Assembly (NCBI GenBank): GCA_030824495.1
Contig: JAVBXP010000057.1
Span: forward strand, 1-48,325
DNA length: 48,325 nucleotides
Source: a bacterium
Lineage (GTDB): Bacteria; Pseudomonadota; Alphaproteobacteria; Caulobacterales; Caulobacteraceae
Reading direction: 5' to 3'
Shown: positions 1 through 6,821 of the stretch, one piece after another
Numbering within the stretch: the first letter of the stretch is position 1
How the letters are laid out: each line of letters starts with the position of its first letter
Translations under genes and position numbers: made by a program
The notes under the pieces: model-generated
Told to the model about the DNA's origin: nothing
Databases searched by the model: none
The model's input: only the letters and a program-made list of their open reading frames with translations

Positions 1-19
1 CCTCCCCCAACGGGGGAGG
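1..19. terminator. Hairpin at window edge
   Basis: CCTCCCCC, loop AAC, GGGGGAGG form a perfect 8-bp stem. It lies 13 bases beyond the stop codon of the minus-strand esterase gene, so it is probably its terminator, or a bidirectional one shared with a gene off the window. No U-tract is visible inside the window. Confidence 0.5.
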
Positions 20-32
20 ATCTACGGCGTTG

Positions 33-968
33 CTAAGCCAGCGCCGCCTTCAGAGCCGCGGCGGTTTCCTTGGCCGCGGCGGTAATCGCCGGCGAGACGT
101 CGCCCATCAGATAGAAGTCGTGGACCAGGTCGGAGTACTCGACATGGGTCGCCTTGACGCCGGCGGCGTTCAGGCGGGCGGCGTAGTCGCGGCCCTCGTC
201 CTTCAGCGGGTCGTAGCCCGCCGTGACCACCAGGGCGGGCGGCGTGCCAGCCACGTCAGCCTTTGCGCCGATATTGGCGCGGGCGGCTTGCGGATGGTCT
301 CCGACCGCCAGGCACTTGTCGAACCAGGCGATCGCCGCCTTGGTCAGGATCGGACCATCCAGGTCCTTGCGCGATTGGGTCTCCTCGTCGGGCCAGATGC
401 CCGGATAGAGCAGCAACTGGAAGGCCAGCTTGCGCTTCGAATCATTCTTCAGGTCGATGGAGACCGAGGCCGCCAGATTGCCGCCGGCCGAGCAGCCGCC
501 GACTGCGACCCGCGCCGGGTCGAAGCCGATCTCGGCGGCATGGTCGAACACCCACTTCACCGAGGCCAGAGCGTCGTCGTGGCCGGCTGGGAAAGGATGC
601 TCAGGCGCGAGCCGGTAGTCGACCGCAAGGACGCGGATTCCCGCGAAGCTGGCCAGACGCCGGCAATGGCCGTCGTGACTTTCAAGGTCGCCGATGGCGA
701 AACCACCGCCATGGAAATAGACGAGGCCCGGCGTCTTCGCGGGCGCGCCGGCGGGCGTATAGAGGCGGGCGCCGATGGGGCCGTCGGCTCCGTCGACCTG
801 CAGGTCGCGAGCCTCGACATCCTTGGGCGCGTTCAGGTTTTGGGCGGCGCGCTGCATGCGGTAGCCGGCCCGGATCATCTCAGGCGGAATGGCGTCCAGC
901 GGCGGCGCGGGCTGGCCGGCCACTGCGGCTTCGGCCTGGTCGATCATCGCCTTGATGTGGGGGTCCAT
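33..968 (-). CDS. Alpha/beta hydrolase, HSL-type esterase
   Basis: Carboxylester hydrolase of the hormone-sensitive-lipase (acetyl esterase, alpha/beta hydrolase_3) family, 311 residues, cytosolic, no signal peptide. The oxyanion-hole motif HGGG is at residues 86-89, the nucleophile Ser160 sits in GGCSAGG, the acid is Asp253 in GYDPLKDEG and the base His283 in LVHDFY. The family motif is normally GDSAGG; here the Asp before the Ser is Cys. I chose the start at 968 because AGGAAAGGAG lies just upstream of that ATG; an in-frame start at 1028 would add 20 unconvincing residues. It is downstream of the aldehyde dehydrogenase on the same strand but separated by two hairpins. The substrate is unknown, probably short acyl or aryl esters. 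Confidence 0.9.
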   Translation of the reverse strand: MDPHIKAMIDQAEAAVAGQPAPPLDAIPPEMIRAGYRMQRAAQNLNAPKDVEARDLQVDGADGPIGARLYTPAGAPAKTPGLVYFHGGGFAIGDLESHDGHCRRLASFAGIRVLAVDYRLAPEHPFPAGHDDALASVKWVFDHAAEIGFDPARVAVGGCSAGGNLAASVSIDLKNDSKRKLAFQLLLYPGIWPDEETQSRKDLDGPILTKAAIAWFDKCLAVGDHPQAARANIGAKADVAGTPPALVVTAGYDPLKDEGRDYAARLNAAGVKATHVEYSDLVHDFYLMGDVSPAITAAAKETAAALKAALA

Positions 969-1033
969 GCCGGACTCCTTTCCTGTTCGCTCATCCCTGA
1001 GCCACCGCGATTGCGAGGGCCCCTTCAAGGATC

Positions 1034-1063
1034 GGGCGAGAGAAGCCTTAAGCTCTCTCGCCC
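1034..1063 (-). terminator. Hairpin, probable terminator of aldehyde dehydrogenase
   Basis: A perfect 10-bp stem GGGCGAGAGA / TCTCTCGCCC with a 10-base loop, between the aldehyde dehydrogenase stop and the esterase start. There is no clear U-tract, so it may instead act as an mRNA-stabilising structure. Confidence 0.45.
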
Positions 1064-1080
1064 TCTCACTTGCCGCTCAG

Positions 1081-1101
1081 TCCACCCTTACGAGGGGTGG
1101 A
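1081..1101 (-). terminator. Small hairpin after aldehyde dehydrogenase
   Basis: TCCACCC, seven-base loop, GGGTGGA: a 7-bp stem 11 bases past the aldehyde dehydrogenase stop codon. In the direction of that gene it is the first of two consecutive hairpins (the other is at 1034-1063). Confidence 0.4.
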
Positions 1102-1112
1102 TCTTGTCGTTG

Positions 1113-2552
1113 TTATTCAGCAGCTTCCTTCGGCGCGTAGCCGAGGACCGCCTTGACTTCGAGGAACTCGTTGAAGGCGAAATCGCCCCACTCGCGCCCG
1201 TTGCCGCTCATCTTGTAGCCGCCGAAGGGAGCCATCAGGTCCCCGCCGCCGCCGTTGATCGACACTTGGCCGGCGCGCAGCTTGGAAGCCACTTCGCGAG
1301 CCTTGGCGAGGTCAGCAGCCTGGACGTAGGCGGCCAGGCCGTACTCGGTGTCGTTGCCGATCTGGATGGCTTGATCGACGTTCTCGTAGCCCAGGATCGA
1401 CAGCACCGGACCAAAGATCTCTTCCTTGGCGATGGTCATTTCCGGGGTCACGTTGGCGAAGACGGTCGGCTTCACATAGTAGCCGACGTCCAGGCCTTCC
1501 GGACGTCCGACGCCGCCGGCGACCAGGGTCGCGCCCTCGTCGATGCCGGCTTGGATCAGCTTCTGGATCTTGTTGAATTGGACCTCGGAAACCACCGGGC
1601 CGAGCTGGCTGTTGCCGTTCGGGTCGCCGACGGTGACCTGGGCGGCGGCTTCCTTGGCGACGGCGATCGCTTCATCCATGCGCTTGGTCGGGACCAGCAT
1701 GCGGGTCGGGGCGTTGCAGGACTGACCCGAGTTGGTCATCACGGTGGCGACGCCACGGCCCACGCCCTTGGCGAAGGCGTCGTCGTCGAGGACGATGTTC
1801 GGGCTCTTGCCGCCCAGTTCCTGGGCCACGCGCTTGACGGTCGGGGCGGCGTTCTTGGCCACCTCGATGCCGGCGCGGGTCGAACCGGTGAACGAGATCA
1901 GGTCCACGTCCGGGTGGCTCGACAGCGGCACGCCGACGCCGATGCCGTCGCCTTGCACGAGGTTGAACACGCCGGCCGGCACGCCGGCGGCATGCATGAT
2001 CTCAGCGAAGATGTGGCCGGTGAACGGCGCGACTTCCGAGGGCTTCAGAACCATGGTGCAGCCCGTCGCGATGGCCGGGGCCACCTTGCAGACGATCTGG
2101 TTCAGCGGCCAGTTCCAGGGGGTGATGAACCCGCAGACGCCGATCGGTTCCTTGACGATCATCGTCGGGCCGCGGTCTTCGGAGAACTTGAAGTCCTTCA
2201 GCACGGCGGCGGCGGTGCCGATGTGGCCCATGCCGATCGGAACCTGAGCGCGTTGCGCCAGCGAGGCAGGCGCGCCCATTTCCTCGGTGACGGCGGTGGC
2301 CAGATCGCCGAAGCGCTTCTGGTACTCGGCCATGATGCGGTTCAGGACATCCAGGCGCTCTTCACGGCTGGTCTGCGACCAGGTGACGAAGGCCTTCTTG
2401 GCGGCCTGGACGGCCTTGTCCACGTCGGCGGCGCCGCCGAGGGAGATCTTGCCGGCGACCTTTTCGGTGGCCGGGTTGATGACGTCGAGCGTCTTGGGCT
2501 CGACCGGATCGACCCACTGACCATCGATATAGAACTGAAGATATTCGCGCAT
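1113..2552 (-). CDS. NAD(P)-dependent aldehyde dehydrogenase
   Basis: Oxidises an aldehyde to the carboxylic acid in the cytosol; 479 residues, normal for the family. Visible landmarks: Asn147 in PWNWP, the cofactor-loop FTGST around 221-225, the general base Glu245 in QELGGKSPN, the nucleophile Cys279 in NSGQSCNAP, and EEIFGPV in the C-terminal third. The start ATG at 2552 is preceded on the minus strand by a CGGGAGGACGTC ribosome binding site. The NSGQSC context resembles the subgroup that includes benzaldehyde, coniferyl and other hydrophobic aldehyde dehydrogenases, but the substrate cannot be read from sequence. Neighbouring esterase and lactonase genes suggest a catabolic context; they are not tightly spaced with it. 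Confidence 0.95.
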   Translation of the reverse strand: MREYLQFYIDGQWVDPVEPKTLDVINPATEKVAGKISLGGAADVDKAVQAAKKAFVTWSQTSREERLDVLNRIMAEYQKRFGDLATAVTEEMGAPASLAQRAQVPIGMGHIGTAAAVLKDFKFSEDRGPTMIVKEPIGVCGFITPWNWPLNQIVCKVAPAIATGCTMVLKPSEVAPFTGHIFAEIMHAAGVPAGVFNLVQGDGIGVGVPLSSHPDVDLISFTGSTRAGIEVAKNAAPTVKRVAQELGGKSPNIVLDDDAFAKGVGRGVATVMTNSGQSCNAPTRMLVPTKRMDEAIAVAKEAAAQVTVGDPNGNSQLGPVVSEVQFNKIQKLIQAGIDEGATLVAGGVGRPEGLDVGYYVKPTVFANVTPEMTIAKEEIFGPVLSILGYENVDQAIQIGNDTEYGLAAYVQAADLAKAREVASKLRAGQVSINGGGGDLMAPFGGYKMSGNGREWGDFAFNEFLEVKAVLGYAPKEAAE

Positions 2553-2680
2553 GACGTCCTCCCGGAGGCGTTCGTTGGATTTTTGGCGCGCCGACGAGAA
2601 CCCCCGACGGCTTCAAACAAGCATTTTAGTGATCAATGATCACTGTGGAAGCCCCAATACCCAGCTTCCCTTGGGTAGGC

Positions 2681-3616
2681 CTATGCCAATTGGTGCACGT
2701 GCGGCTGTCCCGCAACCGGGCTACAGCCCTTCAGCACATATCCGGCCCGGATCGAGCCGATGTAAAGGTCCCTCAAATCGGCCCCGCCCCAGGTGATGTT
2801 GGTCGGATGATTGACCACCTCGCCAGACGGATCGTCGATGACGGTGACCACCTCGAACGCCGGCGTGATCGCGACCACCTTGTTGGCGGCCGGCAGGCAA
2901 ACCCAGAGATTGCCCTCGGCGTCCATGCCCACGCCGTCGGTATAGCCAAGATCGCCCATCGCCACCTGCGCGCCGCCAGCCTGTTGCAGTTGGCCGAGCA
3001 CCGGGCCGTAGCGTTCGCCCGGCCCAAGCTTGCCACCGGGCAAGATCGCGAACCGCATCACGTCCGCGCCGCTGGTCTGGGCGCAGAACAGGAACGCATC
3101 GTCGGCGGACAGCGCCATGCCGTTCGGAAATCTCAGACCCTCGGCGACGATCTCCGACGACCCGTCCGGCCGCAGGACGAAGATGAAGCCGTCATCGCGC
3201 CCATCCAGCGCCTGAGGCCAGGTCTCGGCATGGGTGGAATTGGCGCACCATATGTTTCCCGCGCGATCCATGACCGGATAATTTGCGGAAGTCAGCCGCT
3301 TGCCGCCCACCTCCGCCACCAGGGTTTCATGCTGGCCGGTCGCCGGATCGAACCGCTGCAGCGGTCCCTCTTCGCGGTCATAGATGCCGAAATTGGCGAT
3401 CAACACGCGGCCCTGGCGATCCATATTGATCCCGTTGGGCGCGCCGCCCTTGGGGCCCATGCGCTGGAACGACCCATCGGGCAGGATTTCAGCGACTGCG
3501 CACTGATGGTCGGAGGCGAACACTCGACCGTCCTTCGCCACGACCACGTCCTCGGGTCGATCAATGCCGACAGCGACCTTGGTGAAGTCGCCGGGCGCGA
3601 TGGGCTGGAGCGGCAT
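2681..3616 (-). CDS. SMP-30/gluconolactonase/LRE family protein
   Basis: A 311-residue six-bladed beta-propeller of the SMP-30/gluconolactonase family, which hydrolyses lactones using one metal ion. Family signs are the early PEDVVVAKDG segment, repeated blade motifs (GSFQRMGPKGGAPNGINMD, DGSSEIVAEGLRFPNGMAL, DGVGMDAEGNLWVC) and the metal-site pattern in which Asn/Asp close the blades (FPNG, YTDGVGMD). There is no signal peptide, so it is cytosolic. It ends in GYVLKGCSPVAGQPHVHQLA. It stands alone between aldehyde dehydrogenase and a small protein gene. Sugar lactone and xenobiotic lactone substrates are both possible. Confidence 0.85.
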   Translation of the reverse strand: MPLQPIAPGDFTKVAVGIDRPEDVVVAKDGRVFASDHQCAVAEILPDGSFQRMGPKGGAPNGINMDRQGRVLIANFGIYDREEGPLQRFDPATGQHETLVAEVGGKRLTSANYPVMDRAGNIWCANSTHAETWPQALDGRDDGFIFVLRPDGSSEIVAEGLRFPNGMALSADDAFLFCAQTSGADVMRFAILPGGKLGPGERYGPVLGQLQQAGGAQVAMGDLGYTDGVGMDAEGNLWVCLPAANKVVAITPAFEVVTVIDDPSGEVVNHPTNITWGGADLRDLYIGSIRAGYVLKGCSPVAGQPHVHQLA

Positions 3617-3757
3617 GGTTTCCTCGGGCGTTTCTTTTCAGCTTGGCCCGCCCGAACACGGTTCGACAAGAGCGCTCGACCGCCATCGGCGCAGAATCGC
3701 GACCAGCTCTTGCCACTCAAGCCGCCGGAGCCGCCCGACGGTTTCGCCCGAGATGGG

Positions 3758-4066
3758 TCACACGCCTGTGGTTGGGCCGATCCCCTTGCCGTCTTTTGGG
3801 AAGTTCATGAGGCTCTCGCGCTCGTTGCGTTCGCGACGCTGCCTCAGGAAGTCGGCGGCTTTGGCGACCAGGTCGTCGGCCTCATGTCCGATACGCTCGA
3901 TCGGGGTCTCGGGCGGCGCAGTCACGATTTCCGGCTGATAGCTCTCGATGTCGTGGAGAAGCTCGACGAATTTCTCATCGGCGGGCGTACCATGCGCCGG
4001 AGGGTGCTCCAGCAAGTCCGCGACCCGCTGCAAGGCTGCCTCGAAGGACGCTTGGTCTTTGATCAT
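3758..4066 (-). CDS. Small protein with HigA-N-like domain, no HTH
   Basis: A 102-residue acidic cytosolic protein. I placed the start at 4066 because AGGAG precedes that ATG by 6 bases; the longer reading to 4177 starts inside low-quality sequence. Residues 4-55 (ASFEAALQRVADLL, then an ELLHDIESYQPE-like helix and PETPIERI) resemble the N-terminal domain of HigA-type antitoxins of COG5499, whose pattern is EAALARIEELM...LVEAYE...PDPIEAI. The HTH that follows in HigA is absent; residues 56-102 hold one charged helix (DDLVAKAADFLRQRRERNERES) and a disordered tail. No toxin gene is adjacent. It could be a conserved family of its own rather than a relic. Confidence 0.6.
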   Translation of the reverse strand: MIKDQASFEAALQRVADLLEHPPAHGTPADEKFVELLHDIESYQPEIVTAPPETPIERIGHEADDLVAKAADFLRQRRERNERESLMNFPKDGKGIGPTTGV

Positions 4067-4312
4067 ACGCTGCTCCTGTCGTTCCACGCCTGCTGACCGC
4101 TGCGTGCAACAAGGCAAAGCCTGAAGGCGCACTCGAGTTCCGCGATGATCAGAAGCCCGGCCCGACCAAGCCGTCAAATGTTCGCGATGGGCTCATGCGC
4201 CAAGCGCCGCCTGCACTTGCCCGCCAGAGACGCTCGGCGACGCCATCGCCCGCCCCTTGCGAACCAGCCCCGCGCGCTCTAAAGCCCGAGGAACGAACCC
4301 GGAGCTTTTCTC

Positions 4313-4393
4313 ATGACCGCGATCCTGACCATCCTCGTCTTCCTCGTCGTGATCGGCGGACTGAACTACTTCGAATTCGGCCGTCTCGACTAA
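4313..4393 (+). CDS. 26-residue single-pass membrane micropeptide
   Basis: An ATG reading frame of 26 codons, with GGAG about 8 bases upstream. Residues 2-17 are strongly hydrophobic (TAILTILVFLVVIGGL), followed by NYFEFGRLD: one transmembrane helix with a short polar tail. The stop codon is 7 bases before the TTG start of the pterin reductase gene, so it probably heads the folM-folB transcript. Family and function are unknown to me. Support comes from the RBS, the coding-like hydrophobic segment and the spacing; it is too short for standard gene callers. Confidence 0.6.
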   Translation: MTAILTILVFLVVIGGLNYFEFGRLD

Positions 4394-4400
4394 GATCGCC

Positions 4401-5135
4401 TTGGCGGACACCTCGCGTGGCGCGGCCCTCATCACCGGGGGTTCGCGCAGGATCGGGCGGGCCCTGACGCTGGCCGCCGCCGACGCGGGCTTTGATGTCG
4501 CCATCCACGTCCGCACCATCGATGATGACGCGGAGGCCGCCGCGGCCGACGTCCGCGCTCGCGGCCGCAAGGCTTCGCTTCACGCCTGCGACCTCCGCCA
4601 CGAAGGCGCCACCGCGCCGTTGGTCGCCGAGGTCGAATCCGAGCTTGGGCCCGTCACCCTGCTGGTCAACTGCGCCTCGGTGTTCGAGGACGACTCCTTC
4701 GCCAGCATGAACCGCGCCTCGTGGGACGCGCATCTCGAGACAAATCTTCGCAGTCCGCTGGTGCTGGCCCAGGCCTTTGCGCGGCGCCTGCCGCCAACGC
4801 GCAACGGCCTGATCGTCAATATCCTCGACCAACGGGTGCTGGCGCCATCGCCGCATTTCTTCAGCTATTCGCTCTCCAAAAGCGCGCTTTGGGCCGCAAC
4901 CCAGATGCTGGCCAAGGAATTGGCGCCGCGTATTCGGGTAAACGGAATTGGCCCGGGGCCGACCCTGCCCTCCATCCACCAGCAGGACGCCGACTTCATC
5001 GACGAAGTCGCCACCACCCTGCTGAAACGACCCGTCGACCCGGCCGAGATCGGGCATGCGCTGCGCTACCTCATTGACGCCGCGTCAGTGACCGGCCAGA
5101 TGATCGCCGTGGACGCCGGGCAGCATCTGGCCTGA
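4401..5135 (+). CDS. folM: SDR oxidoreductase, FolM-type pterin reductase
   Basis: Short-chain dehydrogenase/reductase, 244 residues, of the group that reduces dihydromonapterin or dihydrofolate/pteridines. The cofactor motif is GGSRRIG at 13-19 (the Arg-Arg pattern GGxRRIG is typical of FolM/pteridine reductases and NADPH), NCASVFEDDSF at 90-100 is characteristic, the catalytic pair is Tyr156-Lys160, and GPGPTL follows NGI near residue 183. The start is TTG at 4401. It is immediately followed by folB, which supports a role in folate/pterin metabolism. The exact substrate (dihydromonapterin versus dihydrofolate) is inference. Confidence 0.85.
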   Translation: MADTSRGAALITGGSRRIGRALTLAAADAGFDVAIHVRTIDDDAEAAAADVRARGRKASLHACDLRHEGATAPLVAEVESELGPVTLLVNCASVFEDDSFASMNRASWDAHLETNLRSPLVLAQAFARRLPPTRNGLIVNILDQRVLAPSPHFFSYSLSKSALWAATQMLAKELAPRIRVNGIGPGPTLPSIHQQDADFIDEVATTLLKRPVDPAEIGHALRYLIDAASVTGQMIAVDAGQHLA

Positions 5136-5162
5136 GCGGCTTCCAGCATCAACGGAGCGCAC

Positions 5163-5576
5163 TTGGTTCTCCCACTGCAAGACAACTCTTCCGAGGTCCC
5201 GGTTCCTGACGTTCAGGGGCGCGTGGTCATGACCAAGATCTTCGTCACCGGCCTGAAGGTCGAGGCCGAGATCGGCGTCTACGCCCACGAGAAGGGTCGC
5301 GCCCAGCCGCTCGTGGTCGATGTCGAGCTTGACGTCCCCACCGCGGGCGCCTCGCGCCTGGCCGACACCGTGAACTACGAGACCATCGGCGAGTCCGCCC
5401 GCGCCATCGCGGCCGAAGGACATATCCAGCTGGTCGAGGATTTCGCTGAACGCCTGGCTCGCGCCTGCCTGGCCGACGGCCGGGTGATGCGCGCTCGGGT
5501 CCGCGTTGAAAAGCCCCTGGCGCTCGCGCCCCACGCCGCCGCCGCCGGGGTCGAGATCACCGTCGTCCGCGGCTGA
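5163..5576 (+). CDS. folB: Dihydroneopterin aldolase
   Basis: Converts 7,8-dihydroneopterin to 6-hydroxymethyl-dihydropterin plus glycolaldehyde in folate synthesis; cytosolic homo-oligomer. The conserved Glu in IGVYAHEKG, the Tyr in NYETI and the catalytic Lys in VRVEKPLAL are all present, and the length is normal. Two starts compete: TTG at 5163 with GGAG 5 bases upstream (137 residues, with an odd 22-residue N-terminal extension) and ATG at 5229 with AGGGG upstream (115 residues, closer to the usual size). It follows folM by 27 bases and is almost certainly co-transcribed with it. Confidence 0.92.
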   Translation: MVLPLQDNSSEVPVPDVQGRVVMTKIFVTGLKVEAEIGVYAHEKGRAQPLVVDVELDVPTAGASRLADTVNYETIGESARAIAAEGHIQLVEDFAERLARACLADGRVMRARVRVEKPLALAPHAAAAGVEITVVRG

Positions 5577-5580
5577 TTCC

Positions 5581-6072
5581 TTGGCGATTTCGCACACGAT
5601 CCGGCTCTCGCCGTTCCAGGCGCCCACCGTCTGGACCTTGGAAGACGGCGATGTCGTCGAGCGCAAGGGCTCGCGCGTGCGCCGCTTTCCCCTGACCCAG
5701 CTTCACCGCGTGACCCGCGCGGGCCGCGGCGCGACGCTGCACTTTCACCGCCGCCGCTTGACCATCCCCGCCTTCAGCTATGGAGAACACCTGCGGCCCG
5801 AGGATCACACCGCCTCGTTCGAGGCGTTCATGGACGGTGTAGCCGGTCTCGCCCCGGGCAGCCGCGTTGGCCCGCCCACCGCCAATGGCGAGGCGGTGCT
5901 GTGGATCATGGGAATGATGGCGGTCGGCGCGATCGCCGTCCTGTTGGCGGCGGGACTAGCGGGCGCTTGGCTGCTAGGTGTCGCCCTGGCCTGCCGGCTG
6001 GTCTTCGTCGCCATCCTGGGCGCCGCTGTACTGCCCTGGCTCTATCGCAAGCCCAGCGCGAAACGCGGATGA
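5581..6072 (+). CDS. Small membrane protein with soluble N-terminal domain
   Basis: 163 residues if it starts at TTG 5581, four bases after folB ends; no clear ribosome binding site, so translational coupling with folB is likely. The N-terminal 90 residues are a basic, beta-rich soluble domain (VWTLEDGDVVERKG, RRFPLTQLHRVTRAG, ATLHFHRRRLTIPAFSYG) reminiscent of bacterial PH-like domains. Two transmembrane helices follow (AVLWIMGMMAVGAIAVLLAAG and LLGVALACRLVFVAILGAAV). The protein ends in a basic tail. Function unknown; it is a conserved-type hypothetical of the alphaproteobacteria by appearance only. Confidence 0.7.
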   Translation: MAISHTIRLSPFQAPTVWTLEDGDVVERKGSRVRRFPLTQLHRVTRAGRGATLHFHRRRLTIPAFSYGEHLRPEDHTASFEAFMDGVAGLAPGSRVGPPTANGEAVLWIMGMMAVGAIAVLLAAGLAGAWLLGVALACRLVFVAILGAAVLPWLYRKPSAKRG

Positions 6073-6142
6073 ACGCGATTTAAGCTGGCAATCGCGACAA
6101 TCAGGGCCACATTTCAGTCAGAGCTTTCACTGGGAGACTGAA

Positions 6143-6541
6143 TTGACCGAGACCCAAACCGCCGTTGTGACGTACGAAGACCGCACGCTGCCAGCCGTGG
6201 TCTATGGGCTTTACCTGTTGGGCCTGGTCAACGGGCTCACCATCCTGGTGGGCCTGGTGATCGCCTACATGAACCGCGACAACGCCGGCCCGCGCATGCG
6301 GACCCACTACACCTTCCTGATCCGCACCTTTTGGATCTCGATCGCCTGGTTCGTGATCGCCGGCCTGCTCGTCCTGTTCGGCGGGGTGTTGTCGCTGGTG
6401 CTGGTCGGCATCCCGTTCCTGATGCTCGGCCTGTTCATCTGGGGCGTCGTCGGGATCTGGTTCGCGATCCGCTGCGTCGTCGGCCTGGTCTATCTGTCGC
6501 AAGGCGAGGCCTATCCCCGCCCCGACACCTGGCTGATTTAA
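6143..6541 (+). CDS. DUF4870-like integral membrane protein
   Basis: 132 residues starting at TTG 6143, six bases after a GGAG site. Three hydrophobic helices are clear: YGLYLLGLVNGLTILVGLVI, the pair around FLIRTFWISIAWFVIAGLLVL, and VGIPFLMLGLFIWGVVGIWF. Between the first two is the charged loop AYMNRDNAGPRMRTHY, which together with YLLGLVNGLT suggests the DUF4870 family of short membrane proteins. The C-terminus (YLSQGEAYPRPDTWLI) is cytoplasmic or periplasmic and polar. It follows the previous membrane gene by 70 bases and may share its transcript. No function is known. Confidence 0.75.
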   Translation: MTETQTAVVTYEDRTLPAVVYGLYLLGLVNGLTILVGLVIAYMNRDNAGPRMRTHYTFLIRTFWISIAWFVIAGLLVLFGGVLSLVLVGIPFLMLGLFIWGVVGIWFAIRCVVGLVYLSQGEAYPRPDTWLI

Positions 6542-6675
6542 CGGCAAAGGCCGCGTCGTTCGCTTGATCGGGCGGCGCGGCGACTTGTCTCGGTCCGGAC
6601 CGGGAAGTCCGTCTGGACCTCCGGTCGAGCTTGCGGCAATCAAACCCCGTGTCGACGCAATGGGGGCGACGGCGC

Positions 6676-6759
6676 GGGGGGATTCGTGGCGGACCTGGGG
6701 TCGGCGCCACCGCTAAAAGCAAGGCGACGCCAAAAGGCGCCGGAGGGGCGAATCCCCCC
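6676..6759. repeat. Multi-stem inverted-repeat element (possible structured RNA)
   Basis: The outer arms GGGGGGATTCG (6676-6686) and CGAATCCCCCC (6749-6759) pair perfectly over 11 bp. Between them lie two further hairpins: 6686-6710 (GTGGCG/CGCCAC then GACC/GGTC) and 6728-6739 (CGCC-AAAA-GGCG). The result is a three-way-junction-like fold. Both outer arms contain a GANTC site, the CcrM methylation sequence of Caulobacterales. No reading frame is convincing across it. It sits in the 280-base gap between the DUF4870-like gene and convergent ilvE. Confidence 0.55.
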
Positions 6760-6786
6760 AACCACTTTCAAACTGAATATGAGAAG

Positions 6787-6812
6787 GGCCGCCCGCCCTT
6801 CAGGACAGGCGG
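6787..6812 (-). terminator. Terminator hairpin of ilvE
   Basis: On the minus strand, 9 bases past the ilvE stop, GCCGCC-T-GTCC, loop TGAA, GGGC-G-GGCGGC form a long stem with one mismatch. There is only a weak pyrimidine-rich tail. A competing small hairpin on the plus strand (AAGGGC/GCCCTT, 6784-6800) could terminate transcription coming from the pterin side. Confidence 0.5.
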
Positions 6813-6821
6813 CTCTGTTCC

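Noticed and set aside
30..2639. 869-codon plus-strand open frame over the esterase and aldehyde dehydrogenase genes
   Set aside because: It is an antisense shadow in GC-rich DNA: both minus-strand genes have clear family motifs, and this frame's product is low-complexity, Gly/Arg/His-rich with no recognisable domain.
4067..4312. Gap between the HigA-N-like gene and the micropeptide
   Set aside because: Only Arg/Pro-rich shadow frames; no hairpin or promoter I could defend.
6660..6790. Possible tmRNA (ssrA), tRNA or SRP RNA
   Set aside because: The GGGGG-rich start recalls tmRNA, but there is no tag reading frame, acceptor stem with CCA, T-loop or SRP tetraloop motif. Kept only as an unclassified structured element.
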